Positions 6,991 to 14,387 of a stretch of DNA of 27,934 bases are shown here, one piece after another. Origin of the DNA: DATCZB01 sp035513215 (GTDB taxonomy: Bacteria; Pseudomonadota; Gammaproteobacteria; Steroidobacterales; Rariloculaceae); NCBI GenBank assembly GCA_035513215.1, contig DATKCK010000082.1:1-27934 (forward strand), in the 5' to 3' direction. The position numbers and the translations under genes were made by a program. Each line of letters opens with the position of its first letter. The stretch's first letter is position 1. The notes under the pieces were generated by a model, which saw only the letters and a program-made list of their open reading frames with translations, did no database searches and was not told the DNA's origin.

Positions 6991-8076
6991 TCAGGCCCGG
7001 GTCGATAGATAGGCCTGCTCGGAGACCCGCTGCCAGGTCGCCGATTCCTCGAGAAACGTGCGATAGGAGGTCCAGACGCGCTCGACCCGCGCGTCGGAAG
7101 CGGCCAGGCCCTCGATGAACTCGAAGGTCAGACGCTTGAGGTTCTCGAGCACGGGCTCCGGGAAATTCAGGATCTCGACATTCGGGTTCTCCTCGAGCTG
7201 CCGCAGGGCGGCGGCGTTGCGGGCCATGTATTCCGAGGTCATATCCATGTTGGTCGCCTGACAGGCGACCTCGACCATCGCCTTGAGATCGTCGGGCAGC
7301 GAGTCCCAGGCCGCCCGGTTGATGATGCATTCGAGCGTCGGGCCAGGCTCCTGCCAGCCCGGGTAGTAGTAGTAGCGCGCGACCTGATGCAGACCCATCG
7401 CGAGATCGTTGTAGGGTCCGACCCATTCCGTCGCGTCGATGCTGCCCGTCTGGAGCGCCGTGAAGATCTCGGACCCGGCGAGCGTCACCGGCGTGCCGCC
7501 GGCGAGCTTCAGCACCTCGCCGCCGACGCCGGGGATGCGCATCTTCAGGCCCTGAAGGTCGGCAATCGAGTCGATCCGCTTGTTGAACCAGCCGCCCATC
7601 TGTACGCCTGTGTTGCCGGCCGGGAACGGCATCAGATTGAACGGCTCGTAGATCTCGCGCCAGAGCTCGAGCCCGCCACCGTAGTACAGCCAGCCGTTCA
7701 TCTCGTGGGCGTTCATCCCGAACGGGATCGAGCAGAAGAACTGCGCCGCCTCGCTCTGGCCCCGCCAGTAGTAGGCCGCGCCGTGGCCGATCTCGGCCGT
7801 GCCGCGCGAGACGGCGTCGAAGACCTCGAGCGCCGGGATCAGCTCGTTCGCGGCATAGACCTGGATCCGGATCCGGCCCGCGCTCATCGCCTCGATGTAG
7901 CGCACGAGCGTATTGACGCCAGTGCCGAGCCCCGGGAAATTCGGCGGCCAGGTCGTCACGAGCTTCCATTCGAAGGTTTCGGTCGAGGCGGAGGCCGAGC
8001 CTGTCCGGGCCGCGGGCTGGCAGGCGCTGACGGCGGCGGCACCGGTCAGGCCGCCTATGAAATGGCGTCGTTTCAT
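6991..8076 (-). CDS. TRAP-transporter solute-binding protein, TakP-like, with Tat lipoprotein signal
   Basis: A 361-residue periplasmic binding protein of the DctP/TakP (2-keto acid) type. Family segments include FGMNAHEMNGWLYYGGG, FPAGNTGVQMGGWFNK, IDATEWVGPYNDLA and YYYYPGWQEPGPT, all close to my memory of Rhodobacter TakP, which binds 2-keto acids with sodium. The N-terminus is a twin-arginine signal (MKRRHFIGG) followed by a lipobox VSAC with Cys19, so it is likely a Tat-exported lipoprotein. No TRAP membrane subunits (DctQ/DctM) occur in the window, making it an orphan receptor here. It lies upstream of azurin with a 97-base gap and is divergent from the dtd-tat operon. The substrate, probably a small 2-keto or related carboxylic acid, is inferred from family only. 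Confidence 0.88.
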   Translation of the reverse strand: MKRRHFIGGLTGAAAVSACQPAARTGSASASTETFEWKLVTTWPPNFPGLGTGVNTLVRYIEAMSAGRIRIQVYAANELIPALEVFDAVSRGTAEIGHGAAYYWRGQSEAAQFFCSIPFGMNAHEMNGWLYYGGGLELWREIYEPFNLMPFPAGNTGVQMGGWFNKRIDSIADLQGLKMRIPGVGGEVLKLAGGTPVTLAGSEIFTALQTGSIDATEWVGPYNDLAMGLHQVARYYYYPGWQEPGPTLECIINRAAWDSLPDDLKAMVEVACQATNMDMTSEYMARNAAALRQLEENPNVEILNFPEPVLENLKRLTFEFIEGLAASDARVERVWTSYRTFLEESATWQRVSEQAYLSTRA

Positions 8077-8389
8077 GGTCCGAATAGACTCCGAAGGATT
8101 CTTGCCCTACTAATAGCAGATCGGGCCCGTCACGCACAGGCGCGTTCCGGGCAATACGGGAAGCGGGACCGGCGGTAACCGGGACGGCCGTGATCGGGCC
8201 GAGGTCCCAGATTTCTGTCATTGAGGATCGGTCCAATGCGACGCTCCGAACCTGGATGATCGACTCGTGGAATAGTAAAGCTATTTTGTCTGCAAAATTC
8301 GTAGAAGGGTGGGAAATCGATCCTATATATCTCTATAACATATTAGAGAGTGGTTCGTGTAGACCCCCACTTTTGGATGAATCGGCGCC
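8077..8389. other. Divergent intergenic region, 313 bp, with an AT-rich block
   Basis: This is the only stretch over 300 bases without a convincing gene. It separates the divergent TakP-like gene and dtd, so it must hold promoters for both. The part from about 8270 to 8350 is markedly AT-rich compared with its surroundings and contains overlapping -10-like hexamers on the plus strand (TATATA at 8324-8329, TATAAC at 8334-8339), but no good -35 element at the right distance. A 5-bp inverted repeat (8349-8353 with 8367-8371) followed by TTTT is too weak to call a terminator. No tRNA or riboswitch was recognised. Confidence 0.5.
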
Positions 8390-8842
8390 ATGATCGCGCT
8401 GCTCCAGCGCGTCGCCGAGGCCAGCGTCAGCGTGGACGGTGAGCGGATCGCCGCCATCGGCCGCGGCATGCTCGCGCTCGTGGCCGTCGAGCGTGGGGAC
8501 GGTGAGGCCGAGGCCGAGCGCATGGCCGAGCGCCTCACCCGATTCAGGCTGTTCGCCGACGGGCAGGGCCGCATGAATCTCGACCTGGCCGCGGCTAGAG
8601 CGGAGCTGCTGCTCGTGCCCCAGTTCACGCTTGCGGCCGATACCGACTCGGGCCACCGGCCGAGCTTCTCCGGTTCGGCGCCGCCGGGCGAGGCGCGCCG
8701 GCTCTTCGAGGCGCTGACGGACGCGGTCAGGAAACGCGGCCAGGCCGCGGCCACCGGACGTTTCGGCGCAACGATGCAGGTTGCGCTCGTCAACGACGGG
8801 CCCGTGACCTTTTCTTTGCGCGTGACGCCCCCACATAACTGA
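8390..8842 (+). CDS. dtd: D-aminoacyl-tRNA deacylase
   Basis: A 150-residue cytoplasmic enzyme that hydrolyses D-aminoacyl-tRNAs (and glycyl-tRNA-Ala), protecting translation from D-amino acids. The length and motifs match the bacterial DTD family: PQFTLAAD at residues 77-84 (the usual SQFTLxAD with proline at the first position) and NDGPVT at 135-140, which carries the Gly-cisPro that gives chiral proofreading. TGRFGATMQV between them is also typical. The start ATG gives the standard MIALLQRVxxASV opening. There is no strong ribosome-binding site. It is followed 51 bases later by tatA on the same strand and may be its operon leader. Confidence 0.95.
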   Translation: MIALLQRVAEASVSVDGERIAAIGRGMLALVAVERGDGEAEAERMAERLTRFRLFADGQGRMNLDLAAARAELLLVPQFTLAADTDSGHRPSFSGSAPPGEARRLFEALTDAVRKRGQAAATGRFGATMQVALVNDGPVTFSLRVTPPHN

Positions 8843-8893
8843 AATCGCCTTTCGCGTATCATTGATCGTCTTGGAGTTATCGGGAGAAGAGCA

Positions 8894-9142
8894 ATGGGGT
8901 TCGGCGGAATCAGTCCCGTTCAGTTGCTGATCATCTTCGGCATCGTGATTCTCATTTTCGGCACGGCGAAGCTCAAGAATTTCGGCGGCGATATCGGCGG
9001 CGCGATCAAGGGATTCAAGAAGGCCATGAGCGACGACGACGACAAGTCCGCGGCCTCGAAGAAGCAGACGCCCCAGATCGAGTCCGGTGAGAAGCCTGAC
9101 GCCGAGTTCTCGGAGCAGGCGGAAAAGGAAAAGCAGCACTAA
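8894..9142 (+). CDS. tatA: Sec-independent protein translocase subunit TatA
   Basis: An 82-residue single-pass membrane protein. The short N-terminal membrane helix (about residues 8-24) is followed by the conserved hinge FGTAKLKNFGGDIGGAIKGF of the amphipathic helix, and then by an acidic and lysine-rich unstructured tail. TatA oligomerises to form the pore for folded, twin-arginine signal-bearing proteins. The start is fixed by GGGAGAAGAG five to ten bases upstream of the ATG. It begins the tatABC block, and tatB follows after 18 bases. The TakP-like protein encoded at 6991-8076 is a predicted client. Confidence 0.95.
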   Translation: MGFGGISPVQLLIIFGIVILIFGTAKLKNFGGDIGGAIKGFKKAMSDDDDKSAASKKQTPQIESGEKPDAEFSEQAEKEKQH

Positions 9143-9160
9143 GCGCCCTGGAACGCGACC

Positions 9161-9592
9161 TTGTCCGGCATCGGTCCCTCCGAGCTCATCGTTCTCGTCG
9201 TCATCGGCCTCTTGATTCTGGGTCCCGAGCGCTTGCCGCGGGTCGCATCCCAGATCGGCCGGTGGGTCGGGAAGGCGCGCCGCACGGCGAATCAACTGCG
9301 CTATCAGCTCGAGCGCGAGGTCGCACTCGCCGACATCGAGAAAGACAGCAAGAAGAAAGACAGCAACACGAAAGACAGCAAGAGTCGTCCCGACGACAGC
9401 ATTGCGGGATCGCGGGATTCGCCTAATGCAGAGCGGGCCGGTGCGGCCGAGCATTCCGCTGCGAAGGCACCGGATGCTGCGAGGCAACCCGATTCCCCGG
9501 CGGAAGCGGCTGCCGCGACCGAAGCCGGCGCTGACGGCGCCGCGAAGGAGAGCGCCCGCCCCGCGCCCGAGGACGACAAGAAGCCGGGCTGA
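9161..9592 (+). CDS. tatB: Sec-independent protein translocase subunit TatB
   Basis: A 143-residue protein with an N-terminal membrane helix and the TatB-type motif IGPSELIVLVVIGLLILGPE, then RLPRVASQIGRWVGKARR as the amphipathic helix. With TatC it forms the receptor for twin-arginine signal peptides. The start must be the TTG at 9161: the frame is closed by a stop at 9140-9142, and no other start codon lies before the conserved SGIGPSEL segment. The C-terminal half is low-complexity, with KDS repeats at about residues 61-73 and then an Ala/Pro/Glu-rich stretch. Its stop overlaps the tatC start by one base, indicating translational coupling. Confidence 0.94.
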   Translation: MSGIGPSELIVLVVIGLLILGPERLPRVASQIGRWVGKARRTANQLRYQLEREVALADIEKDSKKKDSNTKDSKSRPDDSIAGSRDSPNAERAGAAEHSAAKAPDAARQPDSPAEAAAATEAGADGAAKESARPAPEDDKKPG

Positions 9593-10395
9593 TGGCGGAC
9601 GTCGAGCAAAGCGACGACAAGCAAGAGGAGCTCGCCGAAGGCACGCTCGTCTCTCATCTCGTCGAGCTGCGTCAGCGTCTCATCCGCGCGTTCGTCGCGG
9701 TGTTTTTGATCTTCCTCTGCCTGCTGCCGTTTCAGGAGCAGATATTCAACCTGGTCTCGAGGCCGCTGCTCGACACGCTGCCAGAAGGGGCGAGCCCGAT
9801 CGCGATCGGCGTCATATCGCCGTTCATGATGCCGTTGAAGACCGCGTTCTATGCGGCCCTGTTTCTCGCGATGCCGGTCGTGCTCCATCAGGCCTGGCGC
9901 TTCGTTGCGCCCGGCCTCTATCGACGCGAGAAGCGATTCGCGATTCCGCTCCTCGTCTCGAGCATCCTCCTGTTTTATGGCGGAATTGCGTTCGCCTACT
10001 TCGTCGTATTCCATCTGGTCTTCTCGTTCATCTTCTCCGTCGCGCCCGACGCGATCCAGCTCTCGCCCGATATCAACGAGTACCTGAGCTTCGTCCTCAG
10101 GATGTTTCTCGCGTTCGGGCTCGCCTTCGAGGTGCCGATCGCGACCTTCATGCTCGTCTGGAGCGGGCTCGCCTCGGTCAGGACGCTCGGCAAGATTCGG
10201 CCCTATGTGTTTCTCGGCGCCTTCGTCGCCGGCATGTTCCTGACACCGCCCGACATGTTCTCGCAGACCATGCTCGCGATACCGATCTATATCCTTTACG
10301 AAGCCGGCATCATTCTCGCGCGCATCCTGCTGCCCGAGAAGGTCGAGGCGGAGAAGGTCGAGGCGGAGAAGGAGGCGAACTCCGATGTCGAGTGA
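9592..10395 (+). CDS. tatC: Sec-independent protein translocase subunit TatC
   Basis: A 267-residue, six-helix inner-membrane protein that recognises the twin-arginine motif. Diagnostic elements are SHLVELRQRL at residues 21-30, APGLYRREK at 106-114, and FGLAFEVPI with the conserved glutamate Glu180 in the membrane (E. coli Glu170). The tail from about residue 249 is a charged repeat EKVEAEKVEAEKE encoded by a tandem DNA repeat (10336-10377). It overlaps tatB by one base, and its TGA overlaps the GTG start of the OPT transporter, so the next gene is translationally coupled. Confidence 0.96.
   Translation: MADVEQSDDKQEELAEGTLVSHLVELRQRLIRAFVAVFLIFLCLLPFQEQIFNLVSRPLLDTLPEGASPIAIGVISPFMMPLKTAFYAALFLAMPVVLHQAWRFVAPGLYRREKRFAIPLLVSSILLFYGGIAFAYFVVFHLVFSFIFSVAPDAIQLSPDINEYLSFVLRMFLAFGLAFEVPIATFMLVWSGLASVRTLGKIRPYVFLGAFVAGMFLTPPDMFSQTMLAIPIYILYEAGIILARILLPEKVEAEKVEAEKEANSDVE
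10336..10377 (+). repeat. 15-bp tandem repeat in the tatC tail
   Basis: The unit GAGAAGGTCGAGGCG occurs at 10336-10350 and again at 10351-10365, followed by a shortened copy at 10366-10377. It encodes the EKVEA repeat of the TatC cytoplasmic C-terminus and keeps the frame. Such a repeat is prone to length variation between strains. Confidence 0.8.
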
Positions 10396-12287
10396 GCTAC
10401 GCCCTTGAAATTGCCCCCGCCGTGCGCCAGCTAACCGTCCGCGCGATCGGGCTCGGCATCGTGCTTTCGGTCGTGCTCGCGAGCGCGAATGCCTATCTCG
10501 GCCTGAGGGTGGGAATGACGGTGTCCGCCTCGATCCCCGCCGCCGTGATCTCGATGGCGATCCTGAAGCTCTTTCGCGACTCGAACATTCTCGAGAACAA
10601 CATCGTGCAGACGGCCGCCTCGGCCGGCGAGTCGCTCGCAGCCGGGGTCATCTTCACGTTCCCGGCGCTGATCATCCTCAATTACTGGAATACATTCGAC
10701 TACATCTGGGTTTCGATCGTCGCGGGCCTCGGCGGGCTGCTCGGCGTTCTGTTCACGATTCCGCTGCGCCGCTCGCTGATCGTCGAGCAGCAGCTCGCCT
10801 ATCCTGAGGGCACGGCCACGGCCGAGGTTCTGCGCGCCGGCGACGATCGCGGCGGCGCGAAGCTGATCGGGCTCGCGGCGCTGATCGGCGGCGTCACCAA
10901 GCTCTGCGAGACGGGTTTTCGCCTCTGGCCGTCGACGGCGCAGGCTGCCGGCTATGCCGGACAGAGCACGATCGCCTATGTCGGAACGAACCTCGCACCG
11001 GCGCTGATCGGCGTCGGTTACATCGTCGGTCTCAACGTCGCCGTGCTCGTCTTTCTCGGCGGCGCGATCTCGTGGTATGTCGCGATCCCGATCTATTCGA
11101 CCTGGCTGCTCGACGGCGATCCGGTGCTGGCGGCGCAGTTCGCCGGGGGGCTGCCGGCGGCCGATCTCGCGGGCGCGATCTGGACCAGCAGGATCCGGTA
11201 CCTCGGCGTCGGCGCGATGCTCGTCGGCGGCATCTGGGCATTGTTCTCGATGCGCGGCTCCCTGTTGAGCGGTCTCAGAAGCGGTCTCGCGCAGCGAACG
11301 GAGATCCTGAACCCGACCGAGCACGATACGCCGATGCGTTGGGTTCTGATCGGCGTCGCGCTGTTCGTCGTGCCGGTCGCGGCCCTGTACTACGCGATCG
11401 TCGGCTCCGTCGGCGCGGCGCTCGCGATGACCCTCATCATGGTCGTCGCCGGATTCCTGTTCTCCGCCGTCGCGGCCTATATGGCCGGCCTCGTCGGCTC
11501 GTCCCAGAATCCCGTGTCGGGCGTCACGATCGCGACGATCCTGTTCGCGTCGCTGCTCCTGCTGCTCATCATGGGTCGTGACGCGGGCGTCGGCCCCGCG
11601 GCCGCGATCATGGTCGGCGCCGTCGTCTGCTGCGCGGCCGCGATAGGCGGCGACAACATGCAGGACCTGAAGGCCGGCTACCTTGTGGGCGCGACGCCGT
11701 GGAAACAGCAGGTGATGCAGTGCGTCGGCGTCATCGCGGCCGTTTTCGTCATGGCGCCGATACTGAACCTTCTGTTGCAAGCCTACGGCTTCGGCGCCCC
11801 GACGGCCGATCAGCCCGATGCCCTGCCCGCGCCGCAGGCGACGCTGATGGCCTCCGTGGCCCAGGGGGTCTTCGGCGGTGGTCTGCCGTGGCGCATGGTC
11901 GCAAGCGGCGCCGGTATAGGCATCCTGATGATTCTGATCGACGAGACCTTGAGGATTCGCGGCAGCGCGTGGCGCGCTCCGGTGCTCGCCGTCGCGGTCG
12001 GGCTCTATCTGCCGCTCGAGCTGTCCGTGCCGATACTCGCCGGGGGCCTGATCGCGCATGCAGTCGCCCGTGCCCGAAAGGGCCGCGCGGCCTCGCGCGC
12101 CGGCGTCCTGTTTGCGGCCGGCCTCATTACCGGCGAGGCGCTGATCGGAATCGCCCTCGCCATGCCGATCGCGAGCAGCGGCAGCTCCGAGATCCTCGCC
12201 TTCGGTATCGACCTGACACCCTGGGCGGGTCTCGCCGTGATCGCCGCCATCGGTATGACGCTCTACCGCATCGCCGCGAGGCAATGA
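10392..12287 (+). CDS. OPT-family transporter (oligopeptide / metal-chelate type)
   Basis: A 631-residue integral membrane protein with about 14-16 hydrophobic segments. It matches the bacterial OPT family: the N-terminus has AYLGLRVGMTVSASIPAAVI and ENNIVQTAASAGESLAAGVI, both characteristic, and the second half has SSQNPVSGVTIATILFASL and IGGDNMQDLKAGYLVGATPW. OPT proteins import oligopeptides or metal-nicotianamine/siderophore-like chelates with protons; the substrate here cannot be read from sequence. The start is the GTG at 10392, which overlaps the tatC stop (GTGA). The open frame continues upstream through tatB/tatC, but that part is an out-of-frame shadow with arginine-rich composition. 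Its own TGA overlaps the ATG of the aminotransferase gene. Confidence 0.9.
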   Translation: MSYALEIAPAVRQLTVRAIGLGIVLSVVLASANAYLGLRVGMTVSASIPAAVISMAILKLFRDSNILENNIVQTAASAGESLAAGVIFTFPALIILNYWNTFDYIWVSIVAGLGGLLGVLFTIPLRRSLIVEQQLAYPEGTATAEVLRAGDDRGGAKLIGLAALIGGVTKLCETGFRLWPSTAQAAGYAGQSTIAYVGTNLAPALIGVGYIVGLNVAVLVFLGGAISWYVAIPIYSTWLLDGDPVLAAQFAGGLPAADLAGAIWTSRIRYLGVGAMLVGGIWALFSMRGSLLSGLRSGLAQRTEILNPTEHDTPMRWVLIGVALFVVPVAALYYAIVGSVGAALAMTLIMVVAGFLFSAVAAYMAGLVGSSQNPVSGVTIATILFASLLLLLIMGRDAGVGPAAAIMVGAVVCCAAAIGGDNMQDLKAGYLVGATPWKQQVMQCVGVIAAVFVMAPILNLLLQAYGFGAPTADQPDALPAPQATLMASVAQGVFGGGLPWRMVASGAGIGILMILIDETLRIRGSAWRAPVLAVAVGLYLPLELSVPILAGGLIAHAVARARKGRAASRAGVLFAAGLITGEALIGIALAMPIASSGSSEILAFGIDLTPWAGLAVIAAIGMTLYRIAARQ

Positions 12288-13453
12288 CGCTCAGGATTCC
12301 GGTCAGTAAGCTGCCGAACACCGGCACGACGATCTTCACCGTCATGAGCCGGCTCGCCGAGCAGCACGGCGCCGTCAATCTGTCGCAGGGATTTCCCGAT
12401 TTCGATCCGCCGCGGCGGCTGATCGAGCTCGTTAGCCGCCACCTTGCGGGTCACCGCAACCAGTACGCGCCGATGGCAGGAGTGATGGCGCTGCGCGAGA
12501 CGATCGCGGCCGAGGTCGAGCGGCGATTCGGCGTCGCGCCGGATGTCGAGTCCGAGATCACGATCACGAGCGGTGCCACGGAGGCGATCTTTTGCGCGGT
12601 TCTGGCCCTCGCAGGGTCAGGAGAGGAAGTCATCGTCTTCGATCCGGCCTACGACTCCTATGCGCCGGCGATCACGCTCGCGGGCGCCGCCACCGTGCAT
12701 CTGCCGCTCGCGCCGCCCGACTTCAGAATCGACTTCGATCGGCTCAAAGCGGCGCTCAACGAACGAACGCGCCTCGTCGTGATAAACACGCCGCATAACC
12801 CTTCGGGCACGCTGCTCGCGCGGGAAGAGCTGGCGGAGCTCGCCGCGACGCTCGCCCCCTGGGACTGCTATCTGCTGAGCGACGAAGTCTACGAGCACAT
12901 CGTGTTCGATCCGGCCGGTCACGCGGGCATACTTGCCAATCCCGCGCTGAGGGACCGCGGCATCGCAATCTCGTCTTACGGCAAGACCTTTCATGCTACC
13001 GGCTGGAAGGTCGGCTATGCGATCGCGCCGGCGCCACTGACGTCGGAGCTCCGACGCGTGCATCAGTTCTGCACTTTCGCGACGACGACGCCGATCCAGC
13101 ATGCGATCGCGGACTACCTGCTCGAGAACCCCGTGCACTATACGGCCCTGCCCGAGCTCTATCGCGAGAAGCGCGACGACTTTCTGTCCGCGATGACCGG
13201 TACGCCGTTTCGATTCACGCCCGCGGCCGGAACCTATTTTCAGCTCGCCGACTACGGCGCGATATCGGATCTCGACGACGTCGAATTCTCGCGCCGGCTG
13301 ACGGTCGAGCACGGCGTCGCGACGATTCCGATTTCGGTGTTTTACGAGTCCCCGCCCGAGGCGCGGCTCGTTCGCTTCTGTTTCGCCAAGCAGGCGGCGA
13401 CGCTGACCGAGGCCGCGCGCCGCCTCGCCGGTATCCGCCGGATCGAGGCATGA
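12284..13453 (+). CDS. PLP-dependent aminotransferase, class I, methionine/kynurenine type (YbdL-like)
   Basis: A 389-residue fold-type I aminotransferase. It opens with KLPNTGTTIFTVMSRLAEQ and LSQGFPDFDPP, typical of the YbdL/kynurenine aminotransferase branch. Cofactor residues are visible: Asn172 in NTPHNPSGT, Asp200 and Tyr203 in LLSDEVYEHIVFD, and the Schiff-base lysine Lys234 in SSYGKTFHATGWKVGY. E. coli YbdL prefers methionine, histidine and phenylalanine with 2-keto acid acceptors, and related enzymes close the methionine salvage pathway, but there is no salvage gene here to support a specific role. It overlaps the OPT gene by four bases (ATGA) and the following cation exporter by four bases, so the three are translationally coupled. 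Confidence 0.9.
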   Translation: MTLRIPVSKLPNTGTTIFTVMSRLAEQHGAVNLSQGFPDFDPPRRLIELVSRHLAGHRNQYAPMAGVMALRETIAAEVERRFGVAPDVESEITITSGATEAIFCAVLALAGSGEEVIVFDPAYDSYAPAITLAGAATVHLPLAPPDFRIDFDRLKAALNERTRLVVINTPHNPSGTLLAREELAELAATLAPWDCYLLSDEVYEHIVFDPAGHAGILANPALRDRGIAISSYGKTFHATGWKVGYAIAPAPLTSELRRVHQFCTFATTTPIQHAIADYLLENPVHYTALPELYREKRDDFLSAMTGTPFRFTPAAGTYFQLADYGAISDLDDVEFSRRLTVEHGVATIPISVFYESPPEARLVRFCFAKQAATLTEAARRLAGIRRIEA

Positions 13454-14373
13454 CGGACGACAGGGCAGTCCGCAAGCCCCTGACCCCGGCAATGAAGCGT
13501 CTGATTCGCTCGGCCGGCGTCGCATCGGTTGCCGTCGCCGTTACGCTCGTGACGCTCAAGGCCTGGGCCTGGCTCACGACGGGCTCGATCGCCATGCTCG
13601 GATCGCTGGCCGATTCCGTGCTCGACCTGCTCGCGTCGATCATGATACTGGTGGCCGTGCGTTTTGCGCTCGAGCCCGCCGACCGCGAGCATCGCTTCGG
13701 GCACGGCAAGCTCGAGGCGGTCGCGGGACTCGTTCAGTCGCTCGTCATCGCAGGCTCCGCGGCCTACGTCTGTTTCGAGGCCGTCACGCGCCTGCTGGCT
13801 CCCGAGCCGATAGCCGCGCCCGCCGCCGGCGTTCTCGTCACGCTCGTCTCGCTTGCGCTGACGATCTCGCTCGTCGTCTACCAGCGGTTCGTCGTCGGCC
13901 GAACGGGCTCGATCGCGATCGGCGCCGATGCCGTTCATTACAAGGCCGACGTCCTGACGAACATCGCCGTGCTCGTCGCGATCGCGGCGAGCGCCTGGCT
14001 CGGCTGGCATCGCGCGGATCCCGTCCTCGGCCTGATCGTCGTCGTCATCATCGTCACGAGTGTCAGGACCATCGTGCTCCAGGCGTTTGACGTGCTGCTC
14101 GACCGCGAGCTGCCGGGCGAGCAGAGGCGGGAGATCCTCGAGCTCGCAAGACGCCATCCCGAGGTGCTCGGCGTTCACGATCTTCGGACGCGAACGTCGG
14201 GAACGCACGAGTTCATCCAGCTTCATCTCGAGCTCGAGCCGAGGCTGCCGCTGGCTCGAGTGCACGAAATCTCGGTTGGGGTCGAGCGGGTACTAATGGC
14301 GCGCTTTCCGCGCGCGGAGGTCATTATTCACGCCGACCCCTACGGCATAGACGAGCCGCAGGACGACTTCTAG
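13450..14373 (+). CDS. fieF: Cation diffusion facilitator (FieF/YiiP-like divalent metal exporter)
   Basis: A 307-residue, six-helix proton-coupled exporter of zinc, iron or related divalent cations. The transport site of FieF is intact: Asp55 and Asp59 in LADSVLD of helix 2, and His163 and Asp167 in AVHYKAD of helix 5 (E. coli Asp45, Asp49, His153, Asp157). The linker HRFGHGKLEA is also typical. The C-terminal cytoplasmic domain (from about residue 215) has HDLRTRTSGTHEFIQLHLEL and ends VIIHADPYG, the ferredoxin-like dimerisation domain with its metal-binding histidines. The start overlaps the aminotransferase stop (ATGA). It ends 14 bases before the convergent DsbA-like gene with no visible terminator between them. 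Confidence 0.93.
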   Translation: MTDDRAVRKPLTPAMKRLIRSAGVASVAVAVTLVTLKAWAWLTTGSIAMLGSLADSVLDLLASIMILVAVRFALEPADREHRFGHGKLEAVAGLVQSLVIAGSAAYVCFEAVTRLLAPEPIAAPAAGVLVTLVSLALTISLVVYQRFVVGRTGSIAIGADAVHYKADVLTNIAVLVAIAASAWLGWHRADPVLGLIVVVIIVTSVRTIVLQAFDVLLDRELPGEQRREILELARRHPEVLGVHDLRTRTSGTHEFIQLHLELEPRLPLARVHEISVGVERVLMARFPRAEVIIHADPYGIDEPQDDF

Positions 14374-14387
14374 CAGCGCCGTTGCGG

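Noticed and set aside
8349..8374. Hairpin with TTTT before dtd as a terminator or riboswitch expression platform
   Set aside because: Stem of only five base pairs with a long loop; no conserved riboswitch core was recognised.
8190..8393. 67-codon open frame starting GTG and ending with an ATGA overlap onto dtd
   Set aside because: AT-rich, lacks a ribosome-binding site, has no recognisable domain and its codon use is unlike the neighbouring genes; the ATGA overlap is probably chance within the promoter region.
9402..10391. Long upstream extension of the OPT transporter frame through tatB and tatC
   Set aside because: It is an out-of-frame shadow of tatB and tatC, rich in arginine and alanine with no conserved segment; OPT similarity begins at the GTG at 10392.
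11699..12283. Upstream extension of the aminotransferase frame
   Set aside because: Runs inside the OPT gene in another frame; the enzyme family starts at MTLRIPVSKLPNTGT, at the ATG at 12284.
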